NCBI RefSeq assembly: GCF_000426485.1
Contig: NZ_KE384529.1
Coordinates: 572,422-636,421 of the forward strand
Direction of reading: 5' to 3'
Length of the DNA stretch: 64,000 bases
Source of the DNA: Indolivaga capnocytophagoides DSM 22835
GTDB taxonomy: Bacteria > Bacteroidota > Bacteroidia > Bacteroidales > Dysgonomonadaceae
Part shown: positions 1 through 9,444 of the stretch, piece after piece
How positions within the stretch are numbered: position 1 is the first letter of the stretch
How the letters are laid out: each line of letters begins with the position of its first letter
Position numbers and translations under genes: made by a program
Notes under the pieces: model-generated
Told to the model about the DNA's origin: nothing
Seen by the model: only the letters and a program-made list of their open reading frames with translations
The model's database searches: none

Positions 1-866
1 GCTTGGCGGCGTTCTCGTTCCTGTGACTCCTGACGTTCTCGTTCCCGACGTTCTTCTGCTTGGCGGCGTTCATGTTCCTCTGACTCCTGACGCTCAGGCT
101 GCGGACGAACAGATATTGCTCCATCCTCTCTGCCCGAAGGTGCCACAGATTCCGGACGAGGACGGGCAGATGCTGTTGATCTGTTTTCTGATGATCCGGC
201 TGACTCGGGTCTGGGTCTGGCTGATGGTCTTTGGCTATTATTTTCCGAAGGTCTTTCCGGATTTGGTTTAGGTTTGGTTGATGGCCTTTCCGTCTCTAGA
301 TCCGGTCTGTTTGCATTTCCATCCGGACGTGGCTTGTTCGGTCTTTCGGGTCGAGGGCTCGGCTTACTCCACGAACCCAAGGGAGGATTAATCAGAATGG
401 GATAATTATTATAATATTCATCTACTTCATAATAATTGTTCTGATAAAAATAAGATCCCCTGTCAATAAAATTGTCATAGTAGTCAGGGCTATTAAAATA
501 ATAATCAACCCGATTATCACTTACCTCATTTTTTTGAGACGAAAATAAGTCCGGATTATAATACACAGGAGGCATATCATCACCAGAAATCAGGTTAGAG
601 AACTCTTCTCTTTCTTCCGAAGTGATTATCAATAGCTCAATAACACCAGACTTAGTCGTATATTTCGATGTAATAACCTTTTCATTCGGCTTTACATATA
701 GACTATCCGGCACTCGCGTAGTATCAACGAATGTACCATCCGAAGGCGTTTCGGAAGAAAGAAGCTCTGTCTCAATTACTTTTGGGCTTTCTGTTGTCGC
801 AGTAGATTCTTTACAGCCAAATACGAAAAGCAAGCCTATTATACTTATAAAGGGTAATTTATTCAT
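1..866 (-). CDS. Lipoprotein with Arg/Pro/Glu-rich tail, cut by the window edge
   Basis: The frame is open from an ATG at 866 to the left edge (288 codons), so the C-terminus is missing. The first residues, MNKLPFISIIGLLFVFGCKE, form a lipoprotein signal with the likely lipid-anchored Cys at residue 18. Residues 20-110 have no family I recognise. A Tyr/Asn-rich stretch follows, and from about residue 160 the protein becomes low-complexity, with many RP, RPE and RPS words that pass into Glu/Arg-rich text (ERRQAEERRERERQ). The tail resembles that of the lipoprotein at 55125. Inference: outer-membrane or periplasmic lipoprotein with a disordered charged tail; function unknown. The gene sits alone, and a degenerate copy of the dispersed repeat lies upstream. 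Confidence 0.75.
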   Translation of the reverse strand, partial: MNKLPFISIIGLLFVFGCKESTATTESPKVIETELLSSETPSDGTFVDTTRVPDSLYVKPNEKVITSKYTTKSGVIELLIITSEEREEFSNLISGDDMPPVYYNPDLFSSQKNEVSDNRVDYYFNSPDYYDNFIDRGSYFYQNNYYEVDEYYNNYPILINPPLGSWSKPSPRPERPNKPRPDGNANRPDLETERPSTKPKPNPERPSENNSQRPSARPRPESAGSSENRSTASARPRPESVAPSGREDGAISVRPQPERQESEEHERRQAEERRERERQESQERERRQ

Positions 867-913
867 GGCGTCCAAGATTTTGAGTATTAATAAAATAGTG
901 ATGATTGCAAAAT

Positions 914-1010
914 TAAGGTCCCTGACTTATTTTGCTTTAGCAAGTATAATCACTTACCAGTTCTTATAAGGAAACAACTTGAGATAAAAGATTTCTGTTA
1001 GGTTATTACT
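914..1010 (+). repeat. Degenerate copy of the dispersed palindrome repeat
   Basis: It begins AAGGTCCCTGAC and continues through TTTGCTTTAGCAAGTATAATC, the same order of blocks as the better copy at 54293. The end is worn. It lies in the 427-base gap between the lipoprotein start (866) and the copZ-like stop (1294), which otherwise holds the terminator at 1128-1186 and another repeat copy. Confidence 0.5.
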
Positions 1011-1127
1011 ATGCGTTGTTATTATCTAAGACCTTTTGTTAAGAGAAAGGTTTAACAATCCATCAAAAAAACAAGTTACAAAGTGTTAATAAACACAGAA
1101 CATCCTGAATATAAAGGCAGTCTGAAT

Positions 1128-1186
1128 AAAAAAAATCATAAAAGAAGCAGCGGTAGAGAATATCTACCGCTGCTTCTTTATGATTT
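1128..1186 (-). terminator. Intrinsic terminator of the copper operon
   Basis: A very long hairpin: GAAGCAGCGGTAGA pairs with TCTACCGCTGCTTC, extended by AAATCATAAA on one side and TTTATGATTT on the other, with a GAATA loop. Reading the minus strand it ends in a run of eight T, as expected downstream of copA and the copZ-like gene. Confidence 0.85.
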
Positions 1187-1292
1187 AGGTAAAAGAAAGC
1201 ACTTAATGATATATTTTTAGTTCATTCTTTCGCTGTTTCTCTCACCAAAGCAACAATTAGCAATCGCCGAAGCAAATAGGTCTGAAACCTTA
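1185..1292 (-). repeat. Dispersed palindrome repeat, minus orientation
   Basis: On the minus strand it starts AAGGTTTCAGACCTATTTG and ends near the terminator with AAAAATATATCATTAAGTG. The palindrome begins two bases after the stop codon of the small copper protein. Confidence 0.65.
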
Positions 1293-1293
1293 T

Positions 1294-1506
1294 TTACAAT
1301 TGAGTTATATCAAAACCAGCTTGTTCTACTGTATCAATAACTTTATCAGCCTTTGCTCCTGATGACTGAACAGTCAATACTTTATCGGGATTATTAAGGT
1401 CTACGCTCCATGAGTCTATACCATCCACTTTATCTAAAAGAGGTTTCACCCGTGCCACACAATGCTGGCAATCCATATTCGTTTTGAATTTAAATTCTTC
1501 TTTCAT
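1294..1506 (-). CDS. copZ: Copper chaperone-like HMA domain protein (CopZ type)
   Basis: A 70-residue protein made of a single heavy-metal-associated domain. The metal site is the CxxC in NMDCQHC (residues 11-17), followed by the usual Val-Lys-Pro-Leu-Leu helix, and the length matches stand-alone CopZ/Atx1 chaperones. Family knowledge: these carry Cu(I) in the cytoplasm and pass it to the N-terminal HMA domain of a P1B ATPase. The gene follows copA on the same strand after 44 bases and shares its terminator, so the two are probably one transcript. A chaperone for another soft metal cannot be excluded. Confidence 0.88.
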   Translation of the reverse strand: MKEEFKFKTNMDCQHCVARVKPLLDKVDGIDSWSVDLNNPDKVLTVQSSGAKADKVIDTVEQAGFDITQL

Positions 1507-1550
1507 ATTTTAATATATTTAATTAATTAAACAATTAGAGGTCTATGTTT

Positions 1551-3779
1551 TTACAGCTTCTTATATTTAAGAATAATACTGTTACTTACCACACTTACAC
1601 TGCTCAGAGCCATGGCAGCACCGGCAATCATCGGATCCAACAAGAAACCGTCAATCGGATACAACACGCCGGCAGCAACAGGAATCGCTATCACATTGTA
1701 TATAAATGCCCAAAATAAATTTTGTCTGATAGTTCGATTAGTCTGCTTCGATAATTTTATAGCAGTCGGTATCTTCGTCAGGTCATTTGATATAATAGTC
1801 ATTTTTGCAGTATCAATCGCAATATCGCTACCCTGCCCCATCGCTATACCTACATTAGCCTGAGCCAAAGCGGCACTATCATTGATCCCGTCACCAACCA
1901 TTGCTACTGTTTTACCTTCAGATTGCAGCTGCTTGATAAATTCGGTTTTATCGGCAGGCAGTAAACCTGCTTTGTAATGTTGTATATTTGCCTGAGCAGC
2001 TATACTTCTCGCTGTATGCTCATTATCTCCGGTAAGCATATACACATCGATATTCAGATCACGAAGCTGATCTACGGCAGCTATCGAACTTTGTTTAATA
2101 CTATCCGCAATAGCAATACTGCCCATAACCGATACCTCGTCAGCAAACAATACTACGGTATTTGCATCTTCGAGACGTTCGAAAATCCAATGTTCCATAT
2201 CATCGGAACAAACTATACCCTTCGACCTCATTAACTGCTGATTACCAACCAGATATTTTATTCCGTTAAAAGTACCCTCAATACCCTGTCCTGTAAGGCT
2301 CTCGATATGTATATCCGAAAGAACTTTGGATGTACCCTTCAAATAATTCACAATAGCCTCAGCCAAAGGATGCTCCGACGACTTTTCTATCGTGTACAGA
2401 ATATCGTGTAAATCAGAAGAAACACCGTTCATCCATTTCACAGATACGACCTGAGGTTTACCTTCTGTTATAGTTCCGGTTTTATCCAGAATAACAGTAT
2501 CTACCCTCTGAATAGTTTCGAGACTTTCAGCATCTTTGATCAGTATGCCATTTTCGGCTCCTTTGCCTATCCCCACCATAATTGCGGTTGGAGTAGCAAG
2601 GCCCAATGCACAGGGACAAGCGATAACCAATACAGTAACAAATGCAAGTAACGCATGTGTAAAAGCATTATCGGTTCCCACGATCAACCAAACAGCAAAA
2701 CTGAGGATTGCAATGCCAATCACTACCGGAACAAATATTCCGGCTATCTTATCGACCAGTTTCTGCACGGGAGCTTTACTTCCCTGTGCATCCTGTACCA
2801 TTTTAACGATCTGAGCTAAAAGAGTCGAACTTCCTACTTTTTCGGCACGGAAACTAAAACTTCCCCGTTGATTAATCGTTCCTGAAAACACCTTATCTCC
2901 CGTCTTTTTCTCTACAGCTAAAGGCTCACCCGTAATCATACTCTCGTCTACAAACGAAGTGCCATCGGTCACTATCCCATCAACAGCAATCTTTTCACCG
3001 GGCTTCACCAAAATAATATCACTTACCTTCACTTGCGAAACAGACAGCTCGGAGGTTTCACCCGATTCCGATATGATAGTCACGGTCTTAGGCTGCAACC
3101 CTATCAGTTTTTTCAGTGCTGACGAAGTATTACCTTTAGCTCTCTCCTCGAGTAATTTACCCAATAACACAAAAGCTACGACAACCGCTGCCGCTTCGAA
3201 ATACACATCGGCATGTAATCCCCGACTATGCCAGAACTGAGGGTACAAGGTATTGAACACACTATACAGATAAGCCGTACCTGCACTAAGCGATACCAGA
3301 GTATCCATATTAAAAGCTCCGTGACGAGCCTGCTTAAATGCCCTGATAAAGAAATCTTTCCCGAAATACAATACCACCGGAGTAGCTAGCACCCACATCA
3401 CATAATTGGCATACGAAAGGTGCATCAATGCAGGAGTCATCGCAAAGATAACCAATGGCACAGCTAACACAACCGATCCGATCACCTTCATTTTCAGCGA
3501 CCTGTAATGCTCTTCGTGAGCTGCATCCACTTCTTCTCGGGCATGTTCCCCCTCATCGATATTCAGATCATAACCTACGGATTGTAACGCCTCTTTGAGC
3601 TTTGCAGTATCGGTTTTATTAGGATCATATTCAATCTGAGCCGTTTCTGTGGCGAAGTTTACTGCCGCATCGCTCACTCCATCCTGTCTTTTCAGTATTT
3701 TCTGCACACTGTTTGCACAAGCAGCACAATACATATTCAGTACAGGTAATGTCTTCTTTATATTCTTATTCGTTTCCAT
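1551..3779 (-). CDS. copA: Copper-exporting P1B-type ATPase
   Basis: 742 residues, usual length for CopA. In order: one N-terminal HMA domain with CxxC at residues 18-21 (MYCAAC); membrane helices from about residue 95; the ion-path motif CPC in ACPCALG near residue 389; the phosphorylated Asp in DKTGT near residue 430; the P1B-specific His-Pro in SSEHPLAEA near residue 470; and the hinge motif GDGIND near residue 631. CPC with DKTGT and HP marks a Cu(I)/Ag(I) exporter of the inner membrane, moving metal to the periplasm. It is the first gene of a two-gene unit with the HMA chaperone. A TATCTTTG box on the minus strand at 3902-3895 may be part of its promoter. Confidence 0.95.
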   Translation of the reverse strand: METNKNIKKTLPVLNMYCAACANSVQKILKRQDGVSDAAVNFATETAQIEYDPNKTDTAKLKEALQSVGYDLNIDEGEHAREEVDAAHEEHYRSLKMKVIGSVVLAVPLVIFAMTPALMHLSYANYVMWVLATPVVLYFGKDFFIRAFKQARHGAFNMDTLVSLSAGTAYLYSVFNTLYPQFWHSRGLHADVYFEAAAVVVAFVLLGKLLEERAKGNTSSALKKLIGLQPKTVTIISESGETSELSVSQVKVSDIILVKPGEKIAVDGIVTDGTSFVDESMITGEPLAVEKKTGDKVFSGTINQRGSFSFRAEKVGSSTLLAQIVKMVQDAQGSKAPVQKLVDKIAGIFVPVVIGIAILSFAVWLIVGTDNAFTHALLAFVTVLVIACPCALGLATPTAIMVGIGKGAENGILIKDAESLETIQRVDTVILDKTGTITEGKPQVVSVKWMNGVSSDLHDILYTIEKSSEHPLAEAIVNYLKGTSKVLSDIHIESLTGQGIEGTFNGIKYLVGNQQLMRSKGIVCSDDMEHWIFERLEDANTVVLFADEVSVMGSIAIADSIKQSSIAAVDQLRDLNIDVYMLTGDNEHTARSIAAQANIQHYKAGLLPADKTEFIKQLQSEGKTVAMVGDGINDSAALAQANVGIAMGQGSDIAIDTAKMTIISNDLTKIPTAIKLSKQTNRTIRQNLFWAFIYNVIAIPVAAGVLYPIDGFLLDPMIAGAAMALSSVSVVSNSIILKYKKL

Positions 3780-3798
3780 AAAAACCCTCTATAATAAT

Positions 3799-3888
3799 GT
3801 ATCAGACTTATTTATTACTTTGGCAAAAACAATAGCAAAAGTCTGTTACAAACTAAAAATATATCATTAAATACTTGCTGTCACTTAG
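3799..3888 (+). repeat. Dispersed palindrome repeat in the copA leader
   Basis: The left palindrome is worn (GTATCAGACTTATTTATTAC) but the rest is clear: CTTTGGCAAAAACAATAGC, AAAGTCTGTTAC, ATATATCATTAAATACTTGC and TGTCACTTA. It lies between the copA start and its possible -7 box, so it would be in the copA 5' leader. Confidence 0.7.
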
Positions 3889-4222
3889 CTATAACAAAGA
3901 TAACATACCGAAAGATTCCGGCTATTACATAATTATGGATAAAGTTTACACACAACAAAGTCCTGTTCGAATAGAAATTAGCAAGCTACTTTAGGCTAAA
4001 AACACAATTTATTGTTATCTTTACCCACAAGCGGACTTATAAATTGGTATATATATTTTTAGTTTTTCGAAGTCCGTAAGGTATATTATATATTAACAAG
4101 TAATTTGAATACACAGTAGAGTTGAAGTATTTCCCATGCGTATTTCTCACGTAACACTGATATCCTGTCAGTTATACTATTCTGTTATTATGTATTCGGA
4201 TTAAGAAACGACAACAAAAAAA
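3889..4222. other. Intergenic region with a possible copA -7 box
   Basis: The box CAAAGATA on the plus strand (3895-3902) reads TATCTTTG on the minus strand and fits the Bacteroidota -7 element TAnnTTTG, pointing at copA. I see no matching TTTG at the right distance. I found no convincing promoter for the plus-strand regulator at 4223 and no short gene here. Confidence 0.35.
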
Positions 4223-4975
4223 ATGAAAAATTTAACTTTTTCTACTGATAAGAATATCTTGTCGGTAGATGTTGACTGCTATCAGAAAGGATTATCAGTC
4301 ACATGCGTAATTGCAGGCTTTCATGAAAGAAGCCCCAGAGTATTGTTGACAAAATTCAGCGACTCTGCGAAATGGATGCTCCCCACAAGCTTAGTAATGA
4401 AAACTGAATCACCCGAAGACGCGGCTTACCGTGTCCTAAAGGTTCATAACGGATTGCAAGGTGTAAACCTGCAACAGTTCCGCTTATTCGGAGATAGCGG
4501 CAGGCTTACATCCTGTGAGATCAACACAATCCTCAACTTGCATGGAGTAGAAACAATTGAGTCTGCTAAACGTTTAGTTACTTTAGGATATTATGCTTTG
4601 GCGGATATGTCGAAAGTAGTCTTAAATGCCGATCCGAACATGGAAACTCGTTGGTTTTCATTAAAAGAACTACCTACACTCTTTGGCGATGACCGCCATA
4701 TAGCGAAAGCAGCTTTTACCGAAATCAGAAAATACGGATACAACAGACCTATCGAAAGAGATATCCTACCGGACTATTTCACGATAGATGAACTCAAAAA
4801 TCTGTACGAAATGGTTTTTCAGAAAGATCTGGATGCCAGAAATTTCGAACGTAAGGTATTATCTAAAGGATATATACTAAAGTCGAAAGGCAATTCGGAT
4901 ATAGGAAAAGCCCGCTTATTCTACTTCAATCAAAAGAATTTTGAAAGAAGAGCCGATGTGATTTTCTGGTACTAA
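4223..4975 (+). CDS. Nudix-type transcriptional regulator (NrtR/AraR-like)
   Basis: 250 residues with a Nudix-fold N-terminal half (residues about 20-165) and a C-terminal winged-helix part (about 170-250, DYFTIDELKNLYEMVFQKD and following). This architecture is that of Nudix-related regulators such as NrtR and Bacteroides AraR, which bind an effector with the Nudix fold and DNA with the C-terminal wing. In the Nudix box region (about residues 56-80, LPTSLVMKTESPEDAAYRVL) the REx2EE catalytic pattern is lost, so I infer sensing, not hydrolysis. The gene is alone, followed by its own terminator. The ligand and target genes cannot be told from the sequence; no sugar operon adjoins it. Confidence 0.8.
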   Translation: MKNLTFSTDKNILSVDVDCYQKGLSVTCVIAGFHERSPRVLLTKFSDSAKWMLPTSLVMKTESPEDAAYRVLKVHNGLQGVNLQQFRLFGDSGRLTSCEINTILNLHGVETIESAKRLVTLGYYALADMSKVVLNADPNMETRWFSLKELPTLFGDDRHIAKAAFTEIRKYGYNRPIERDILPDYFTIDELKNLYEMVFQKDLDARNFERKVLSKGYILKSKGNSDIGKARLFYFNQKNFERRADVIFWY

Positions 4976-4999
4976 TCGTACCTTTTTCAATCAATAAAT

Positions 5000-5049
5000 A
5001 ACCGCTTCCGCAATTTACTTTATAGAAAATACGGAAGCGGTTTCTTTTT
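5000..5049 (+). terminator. Intrinsic terminator after the Nudix regulator
   Basis: AACCGCTTCCG pairs with CGGAAGCGGTT and is followed by TCTTTTT. The rest of the 392-base gap to 5368 is AT-rich and should hold the promoter of the lipoprotein; I could not place it with confidence. Confidence 0.85.
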
Positions 5050-5367
5050 GACAACTTATTTATCAAAAAAATAAACGCTGTAAAACATAGCATATCAACA
5101 CCTTTCGAATAATATAGAATACTATTAACTTTTCTTAAACATTTACTTTGCAACATATACCCTATTTGGGTCTCTTATATAAAGAACAAAGAAATACCCC
5201 GGGTATAGTACCTTAAGGCACTTAAACAATTTCTTTCACACAATTGTGTTCAATACAAGATCAAAGCCTTACTATTCTTATTGGTATATAACCAAAATCT
5301 ATAGTTAAGACATGGGTGAGGTATGTCTTGTAGTAAACAATAACTAACAATTTTAAATTTATTAATT

Positions 5368-5853
5368 ATGAAACTGAAAAGTTTTTTGAGCTTATTCCTC
5401 TTTTCCGCCGTTCTAGGCGTATCATTTACCTCTTGTGACAATGACGATGACAACAACGGAGGAAACAACAATGCAGATAAATTAAATGGTACACTATGGA
5501 AGGTGTCTAAGACCGAAGCCAATGTGGAAGCTAAAGATTCGGACATTCAAAAACAAGTGTCTGACTTTATTGTAAAAATGAATCCCGAAGGAGGTATCAC
5601 ATACAGTTTCAAAGATGGTAAGGCACAAGAAAAATATGGAGATAAAGTTTTCGATCTTGCCAAATACACACTTAAAGGTGATAAAATAGAATTCGAAAAA
5701 AACGATACTACAGGAATCAGTCTTACTTACAAAGACTCAGCTATAATAGGATTGTCTGATGTAAAAAAATATGTTGCAGAACAACTAAAAATAGATACAG
5801 CTCAAATAACAAAAGCCGAAAAGAAAGATACTTTTATTAGTGTCTTGAAGTGA
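5368..5853 (+). CDS. Small lipoprotein with lipocalin-like region
   Basis: 161 residues. The N-terminus MKLKSFLSLFLFSAVLG followed by SFTSC is a lipoprotein signal with the lipid Cys at residue 23, then an Asp/Asn-rich linker (DNDDDNNGGNNN). The remaining part opens with LNGTLWKVSKTE, the pattern of small lipocalin-like Bacteroidota lipoproteins, and looks like alternating strands. It is monocistronic, with a hairpin 17 bases after the stop. The function is unknown; a start at 5368 is well supported by the signal peptide. Confidence 0.8.
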   Translation: MKLKSFLSLFLFSAVLGVSFTSCDNDDDNNGGNNNADKLNGTLWKVSKTEANVEAKDSDIQKQVSDFIVKMNPEGGITYSFKDGKAQEKYGDKVFDLAKYTLKGDKIEFEKNDTTGISLTYKDSAIIGLSDVKKYVAEQLKIDTAQITKAEKKDTFISVLK

Positions 5854-5869
5854 AAATCAAAAAGTGTTT

Positions 5870-5902
5870 CAGAAGCTGCTCTATTAGACGAGCAGCTTCT
5901 CT
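5870..5902. terminator. Terminator hairpin between convergent genes
   Basis: GAAGCTGCTC pairs with GAGCAGCTTC around an 8-base loop. It sits between the lipoprotein (plus) and the HMA-AraC regulator (minus) and could serve both. The T tract is short on both sides. Confidence 0.65.
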
Positions 5903-5904
5903 AT

Positions 5905-6462
5905 TCACAACCGATCGAGACTTTTCCGTAAATCAACACCCTGAGCCCTAAATTGAGTCGGAGTCAATCCGGTAACCTTTTTAAATTGCGATGACAGATG
6001 AGATACGCTGCTATACCCAAGAGCAAAAGCTATTTCACTAAGCGTCTGCTTATTGTATGTCAGTAATTCTTTTGCTTTTTCTATTTTTTGCAAAATAGTA
6101 TAATGCTCTATAGTAATACCTTCGGTAGATGAAAACAGCTTACTTAGCAACGAATAATCTTTATGTAAATCATTGGTGAGGATTTCGGATATATTAAATC
6201 CGTTTTCTCCCGAAAAATGAATATGATTGATGATAGTGGTTTTTATTTGTTCAATCAACTGTTGCTGATTGTCATCGAGTAATTCGAAACCGACCGACTC
6301 CAAAGCCGATCTGAAAGACTGAATATCAGCATCATCCAAATCTTTAGCCACTATAACTTCCCCCAACCTGACATCCAAAGGCTGGATACCCTGTCGGTTG
6401 AGAATATTTTCCACAGCCATTATACAGCGCGGACAAACCATATTTTTGATATAAAGTTTCAT
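5905..6462 (-). CDS. HMA domain fused to an AraC-type DNA-binding domain
   Basis: 185 residues. Residues 1-65 form a heavy-metal-associated domain with CxxC in MVCPRC (residues 8-13). Residues about 95-180 are an AraC/XylS helix-turn-helix pair (LSEIAFALGYSSVSHLSSQF and KKVTGLTPTQFR). It lacks the usual cupin sensor of full AraC proteins; the HMA domain takes its place. I infer a cytoplasmic metal-responsive activator, most simply for copper, since copA and the HMA chaperone are the nearest metal genes, on the same strand 2 kb away. The link is context only. The GYSSVSHLSSQFKKVTG signature makes the AraC part certain. Confidence 0.88.
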   Translation of the reverse strand: MKLYIKNMVCPRCIMAVENILNRQGIQPLDVRLGEVIVAKDLDDADIQSFRSALESVGFELLDDNQQQLIEQIKTTIINHIHFSGENGFNISEILTNDLHKDYSLLSKLFSSTEGITIEHYTILQKIEKAKELLTYNKQTLSEIAFALGYSSVSHLSSQFKKVTGLTPTQFRAQGVDLRKSLDRL

Positions 6463-7117
6463 AACATAAACCGAATATTCGATAATTACATATCAAAGAT
6501 ATAACTACTTATCACAAATAAGACTTTAATTGTTGGTTTTAATAGATTCACCTGTGTTTACTTATTTATTTGTACACAGATTATATGTGAAATTATGATA
6601 GTAAATTGTAAAATAATGTTTATAGTATTGTTGTTTTCCTCAGAATTAACAAGAGTTGATTTGCTATAATGATGTATCGGAATATTCAAAACAGATAACA
6701 TATACATTTGTGTACAATAAATAATTAACCTCGGTACAGATTGTATCATATAACCAATAACTAAAATAACGGACACTGCAAATAATCCGTAGCGCAAAGT
6801 CCCAAACCTTTTATAAGTTGGGGGCTTTGTTATCTAAAAATGAGACAACCAACAGTACCCATACATAATTATAAATAATTAAACAATCTGGTTATCAACA
6901 GATAAATGTCTTATTAGAAAAATCTATCAAAAAAAAGAGCTCTATCAGTGAACGAAACCACTACTATCAAGTGTTTATAAGACAAAGATTAACAAAAATC
7001 AACCGCCTATGATTATATGTCGGAGTACATCTTTATACAGCATTATAGAAAGTCATAAAAGGCTTTTACGCAAAGACAATCACAAACATGCACAGCATGA
7101 ATAAATAGAATCTGATT
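6463..7117. other. 655-base intergenic region with one hairpin
   Basis: The region is AT-rich, between divergent genes. A hairpin at 6795-6834 (AAAGTCCCAAAC with GTTGGGGGCTTT, followed by GTTAT) could be a weak terminator on the plus strand. I see no coding sequence I can support; a 79-codon frame on the minus strand (6558-6797) has no signal or domain. The promoters of the HMA-AraC regulator and the PhoH-like gene must lie here but I could not place them. Confidence 0.4.
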
Positions 7118-8449
7118 ATGGGGAAAAGTAAAAAGAAGAATTTCGTTTTAGACACGAATGTTATTTTGCACGATTTCAGATGCTTGGACAATTTTGAAGA
7201 GAATGACATCTACATTCCGATTGTGGTTCTCGAAGAACTTGACAAGTTTAAAAAAGGCAACGACCAAATCAATTACAATGCGCGTGAATTTCTCCGCCAA
7301 TTGGATTCTATCACCGACGACGATCTTTTTACAAAAGGGGCGGCCATAGGTAGTGGAATGGGACGATTGTATGTAGAAACCAGTATCAAAGCTCAGGATC
7401 GGATAACGGAAGTGTTTCCCGAAAAGATACCCGATCATCGGATTTTAGCTGTGACACTCGAAATTACAGAACGTAATCCAAAAACAAAGACCATCCTCAT
7501 TACGAAGGATATCAACCTGAGAATGAAAGCCCGTTCCATCGGATTACTTGCCGAAGACTATATCAACGACAAAGTAACCGACCTATCGCTATTCGGAGAG
7601 CATCACCAAACCTTATCAGGATTTGACGCTACTGTTATAGATCGCCTATATAACGATCCGGCCGGAATACCATTTGATGAGATTGAACTGGAATCGCCGT
7701 TAAATCCGAATGATTGTTTCGTAATGAAGAATGGCAAAAAGAGTGCCCTTGCACGCTATGATTCATTCAACGGACGTATCCGTAAAGTCGAAAAGCAAGT
7801 CTGCTTCGGTATACAGCCTCGTAATGCAGAGCAAGCTTTTGCTTTTGAAGTCCTCACCGACCCCAATGTGAAACTGATAGCTTTGACAGGAAAGGCTGGA
7901 ACAGGGAAAACACTACTGGCTCTGGCAGCCGCTTTGAAGCAGAACGAAGATTATGGACAAATACTTCTTGCCCGTCCGATAGTTGCACTCAGCAACAAAG
8001 ACCTCGGATATCTCCCCGGAGATGAAAAACAAAAGATAGCACCGTATATGCAGCCTTTATTCGATAATCTGGTTGTAATAAAAAGCCATCTTAATTTTGG
8101 AGGAGCAGAAGTCAAACGTATCGAAGAATTACAGACTTCTAAAAAACTAGAAATAGAAGCTTTGGCATACATCAGAGGACGAAGCCTTTCCGAAACATTT
8201 TGTATTGTTGACGAAGCGCAAAACCTCACTCCGCACGAAATAAAAACAATTATCACTCGTGCAGGCGAAAATACGAAGATGGTATTTACGGGAGACCTTC
8301 AGCAAATCGATTCTCCGTATCTAGATACCCAATCGAACGGACTGGCCTACATGATAGACAAAATGTCGGGTCAAGACTTGTTTGCACACGTCAATCTATT
8401 GAAAGGTGAACGCAGCCGTTTATCGGAATTAGCCAGTGTATTATTATAA
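7118..8449 (+). CDS. PhoH-like protein with PIN domain (YlaK type)
   Basis: 443 residues. The N-terminal PIN domain begins at FVLDTNVILHDF (acidic D12 of the metal site), with further acidic residues in VLEEL and ITKDINLRMKA. The C-terminal PhoH ATPase has Walker A GKAGTGKT at about residues 258-265 and Walker B CIVDEAQ near 362, followed by TGDLQQID. Family knowledge: PIN-PhoH proteins are RNA helicase/nucleases that unwind and cut RNA in an ATP-dependent way. Both domains look complete. Monocistronic, with its own terminator 100 bases downstream. Confidence 0.95.
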   Translation: MGKSKKKNFVLDTNVILHDFRCLDNFEENDIYIPIVVLEELDKFKKGNDQINYNAREFLRQLDSITDDDLFTKGAAIGSGMGRLYVETSIKAQDRITEVFPEKIPDHRILAVTLEITERNPKTKTILITKDINLRMKARSIGLLAEDYINDKVTDLSLFGEHHQTLSGFDATVIDRLYNDPAGIPFDEIELESPLNPNDCFVMKNGKKSALARYDSFNGRIRKVEKQVCFGIQPRNAEQAFAFEVLTDPNVKLIALTGKAGTGKTLLALAAALKQNEDYGQILLARPIVALSNKDLGYLPGDEKQKIAPYMQPLFDNLVVIKSHLNFGGAEVKRIEELQTSKKLEIEALAYIRGRSLSETFCIVDEAQNLTPHEIKTIITRAGENTKMVFTGDLQQIDSPYLDTQSNGLAYMIDKMSGQDLFAHVNLLKGERSRLSELASVLL

Positions 8450-8550
8450 ATAAACATTATACAAATAGCATTGTTATATATATATTAGAATTACTCGCAT
8501 CAAGGAAATACATACTCTTCACACAACAAATTGTGTATCTCCAGAGATGC

Positions 8551-8588
8551 AAAAAGAGGTTGATCCCCTCAACCTCTTTTACTTTTTT
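8551..8588 (+). terminator. Intrinsic terminator after the PhoH-like gene
   Basis: AAAGAGGTTGA pairs with CTCAACCTCTTT around TCCC, followed by TACTTTTTT. Confidence 0.85.
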
Positions 8589-8618
8589 ATATCCCCCCAG
8601 TTACCCCCCCCCTTTACA

Positions 8619-8649
8619 TTTGCCTAATAAATATTAAGTTATATATTTG
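8619..8649 (+). promoter_or_regulatory. Bacteroidota-type promoter for the methyltransferase
   Basis: TTTG at 8619-8622 and TATATTTG at 8642-8649 are 19 bases apart, matching the TTTG/TAnnTTTG consensus of the primary sigma factor. A second TATATTTG at 8778-8785, closer to the likely start codon, lacks an obvious upstream partner. Confidence 0.65.
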
Positions 8650-8814
8650 TTGAACACACAATTAACCAAATAACCGAGATTATTAACAGTGTATGATTTA
8701 ATATTAACACGTTTTCAACAAGTTATTAACATCAAGAAAATCATTTCGAGAAACACACTTCATCTCTCCATAAACATTATATTTGCAACAACATTAACGA
8801 TACAACCAACACGA

Positions 8815-9444
8815 ATGATATCTAACTATATCAGCAGAAAGAACCGAACACGCAAATACGAACTATTCCTGAAAGTTTTCAAACCAACTGCAGAAAATTC
8901 CATTCTGGATGTCGGATTCAATAACGAAGAACATTCTCCGGTGGATAACTTTTTGGAACGAAACTATCCACATCCTCAAAATATCACAGCATTGGGAGTA
9001 GATGCCGATAACCTTTTCAAGCAACGGTATCCAATGGTGAAAACTGTTATTTACGAGGGTAATCAATATCCTTTTCGGGACAAGCGATTCGACATAGGGT
9101 GGTCTAACGCCGTAATAGAACATGTAGGCAACGAAAATTCCCAATTATTATTCCTGCTCGAAATCAGCCGTACCTGCCAACGTATCTATCTGACTACACC
9201 AAACAGATATTTCCCGATCGAGCTGCATACTCGCATACCTTTTCTGCACTGGCTCCCGAAAAATCTATTTGACTATATCATAGGATTCACTCCAAAGAAA
9301 TGGGCTAAAGGAGATTATATGCACTTACTATCCATCAAACAAATAAAAAATCTGCTAAAAGATGCAGGAATCACCGATTACACAATACACCGCAACAAAC
9401 TTTTCGGCTTTACGATGGATTTCAGTATTATCATAAACCAATAA
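8815..9444 (+). CDS. Class I SAM-dependent methyltransferase
   Basis: I take the start at 8815, giving 209 residues. The same frame extends back to 8689, but the extra 42 residues are not methyltransferase-like and a -7 box (8778) lies inside them. Motif I is degenerate: SILDVGFNNEE instead of the usual D/E-x-G-x-G-x-G. Later motifs fit a Methyltransf_11-type fold: ALGVDAD, then FDIGWSNAVIEHVG, the methyltransferase-like strand 4 region. The C-terminal third (YMHLLSIKQIKNLLKDAG) is typical of the fold. The substrate is unknown. A lone gene, not in an obvious pathway cluster. Confidence 0.78.
   Translation: MISNYISRKNRTRKYELFLKVFKPTAENSILDVGFNNEEHSPVDNFLERNYPHPQNITALGVDADNLFKQRYPMVKTVIYEGNQYPFRDKRFDIGWSNAVIEHVGNENSQLLFLLEISRTCQRIYLTTPNRYFPIELHTRIPFLHWLPKNLFDYIIGFTPKKWAKGDYMHLLSIKQIKNLLKDAGITDYTIHRNKLFGFTMDFSIIINQ

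Noticed and set aside
622-969. Plus-strand frame across the first lipoprotein start
   Set aside because: It is antisense to the lipoprotein, whose signal peptide and lipobox are clear on the minus strand.
6558-6797. 79-codon minus-strand frame in the gap before the PhoH-like gene
   Set aside because: No domain, no leader signal and no neighbour logic; AT-rich chance frame is more likely.
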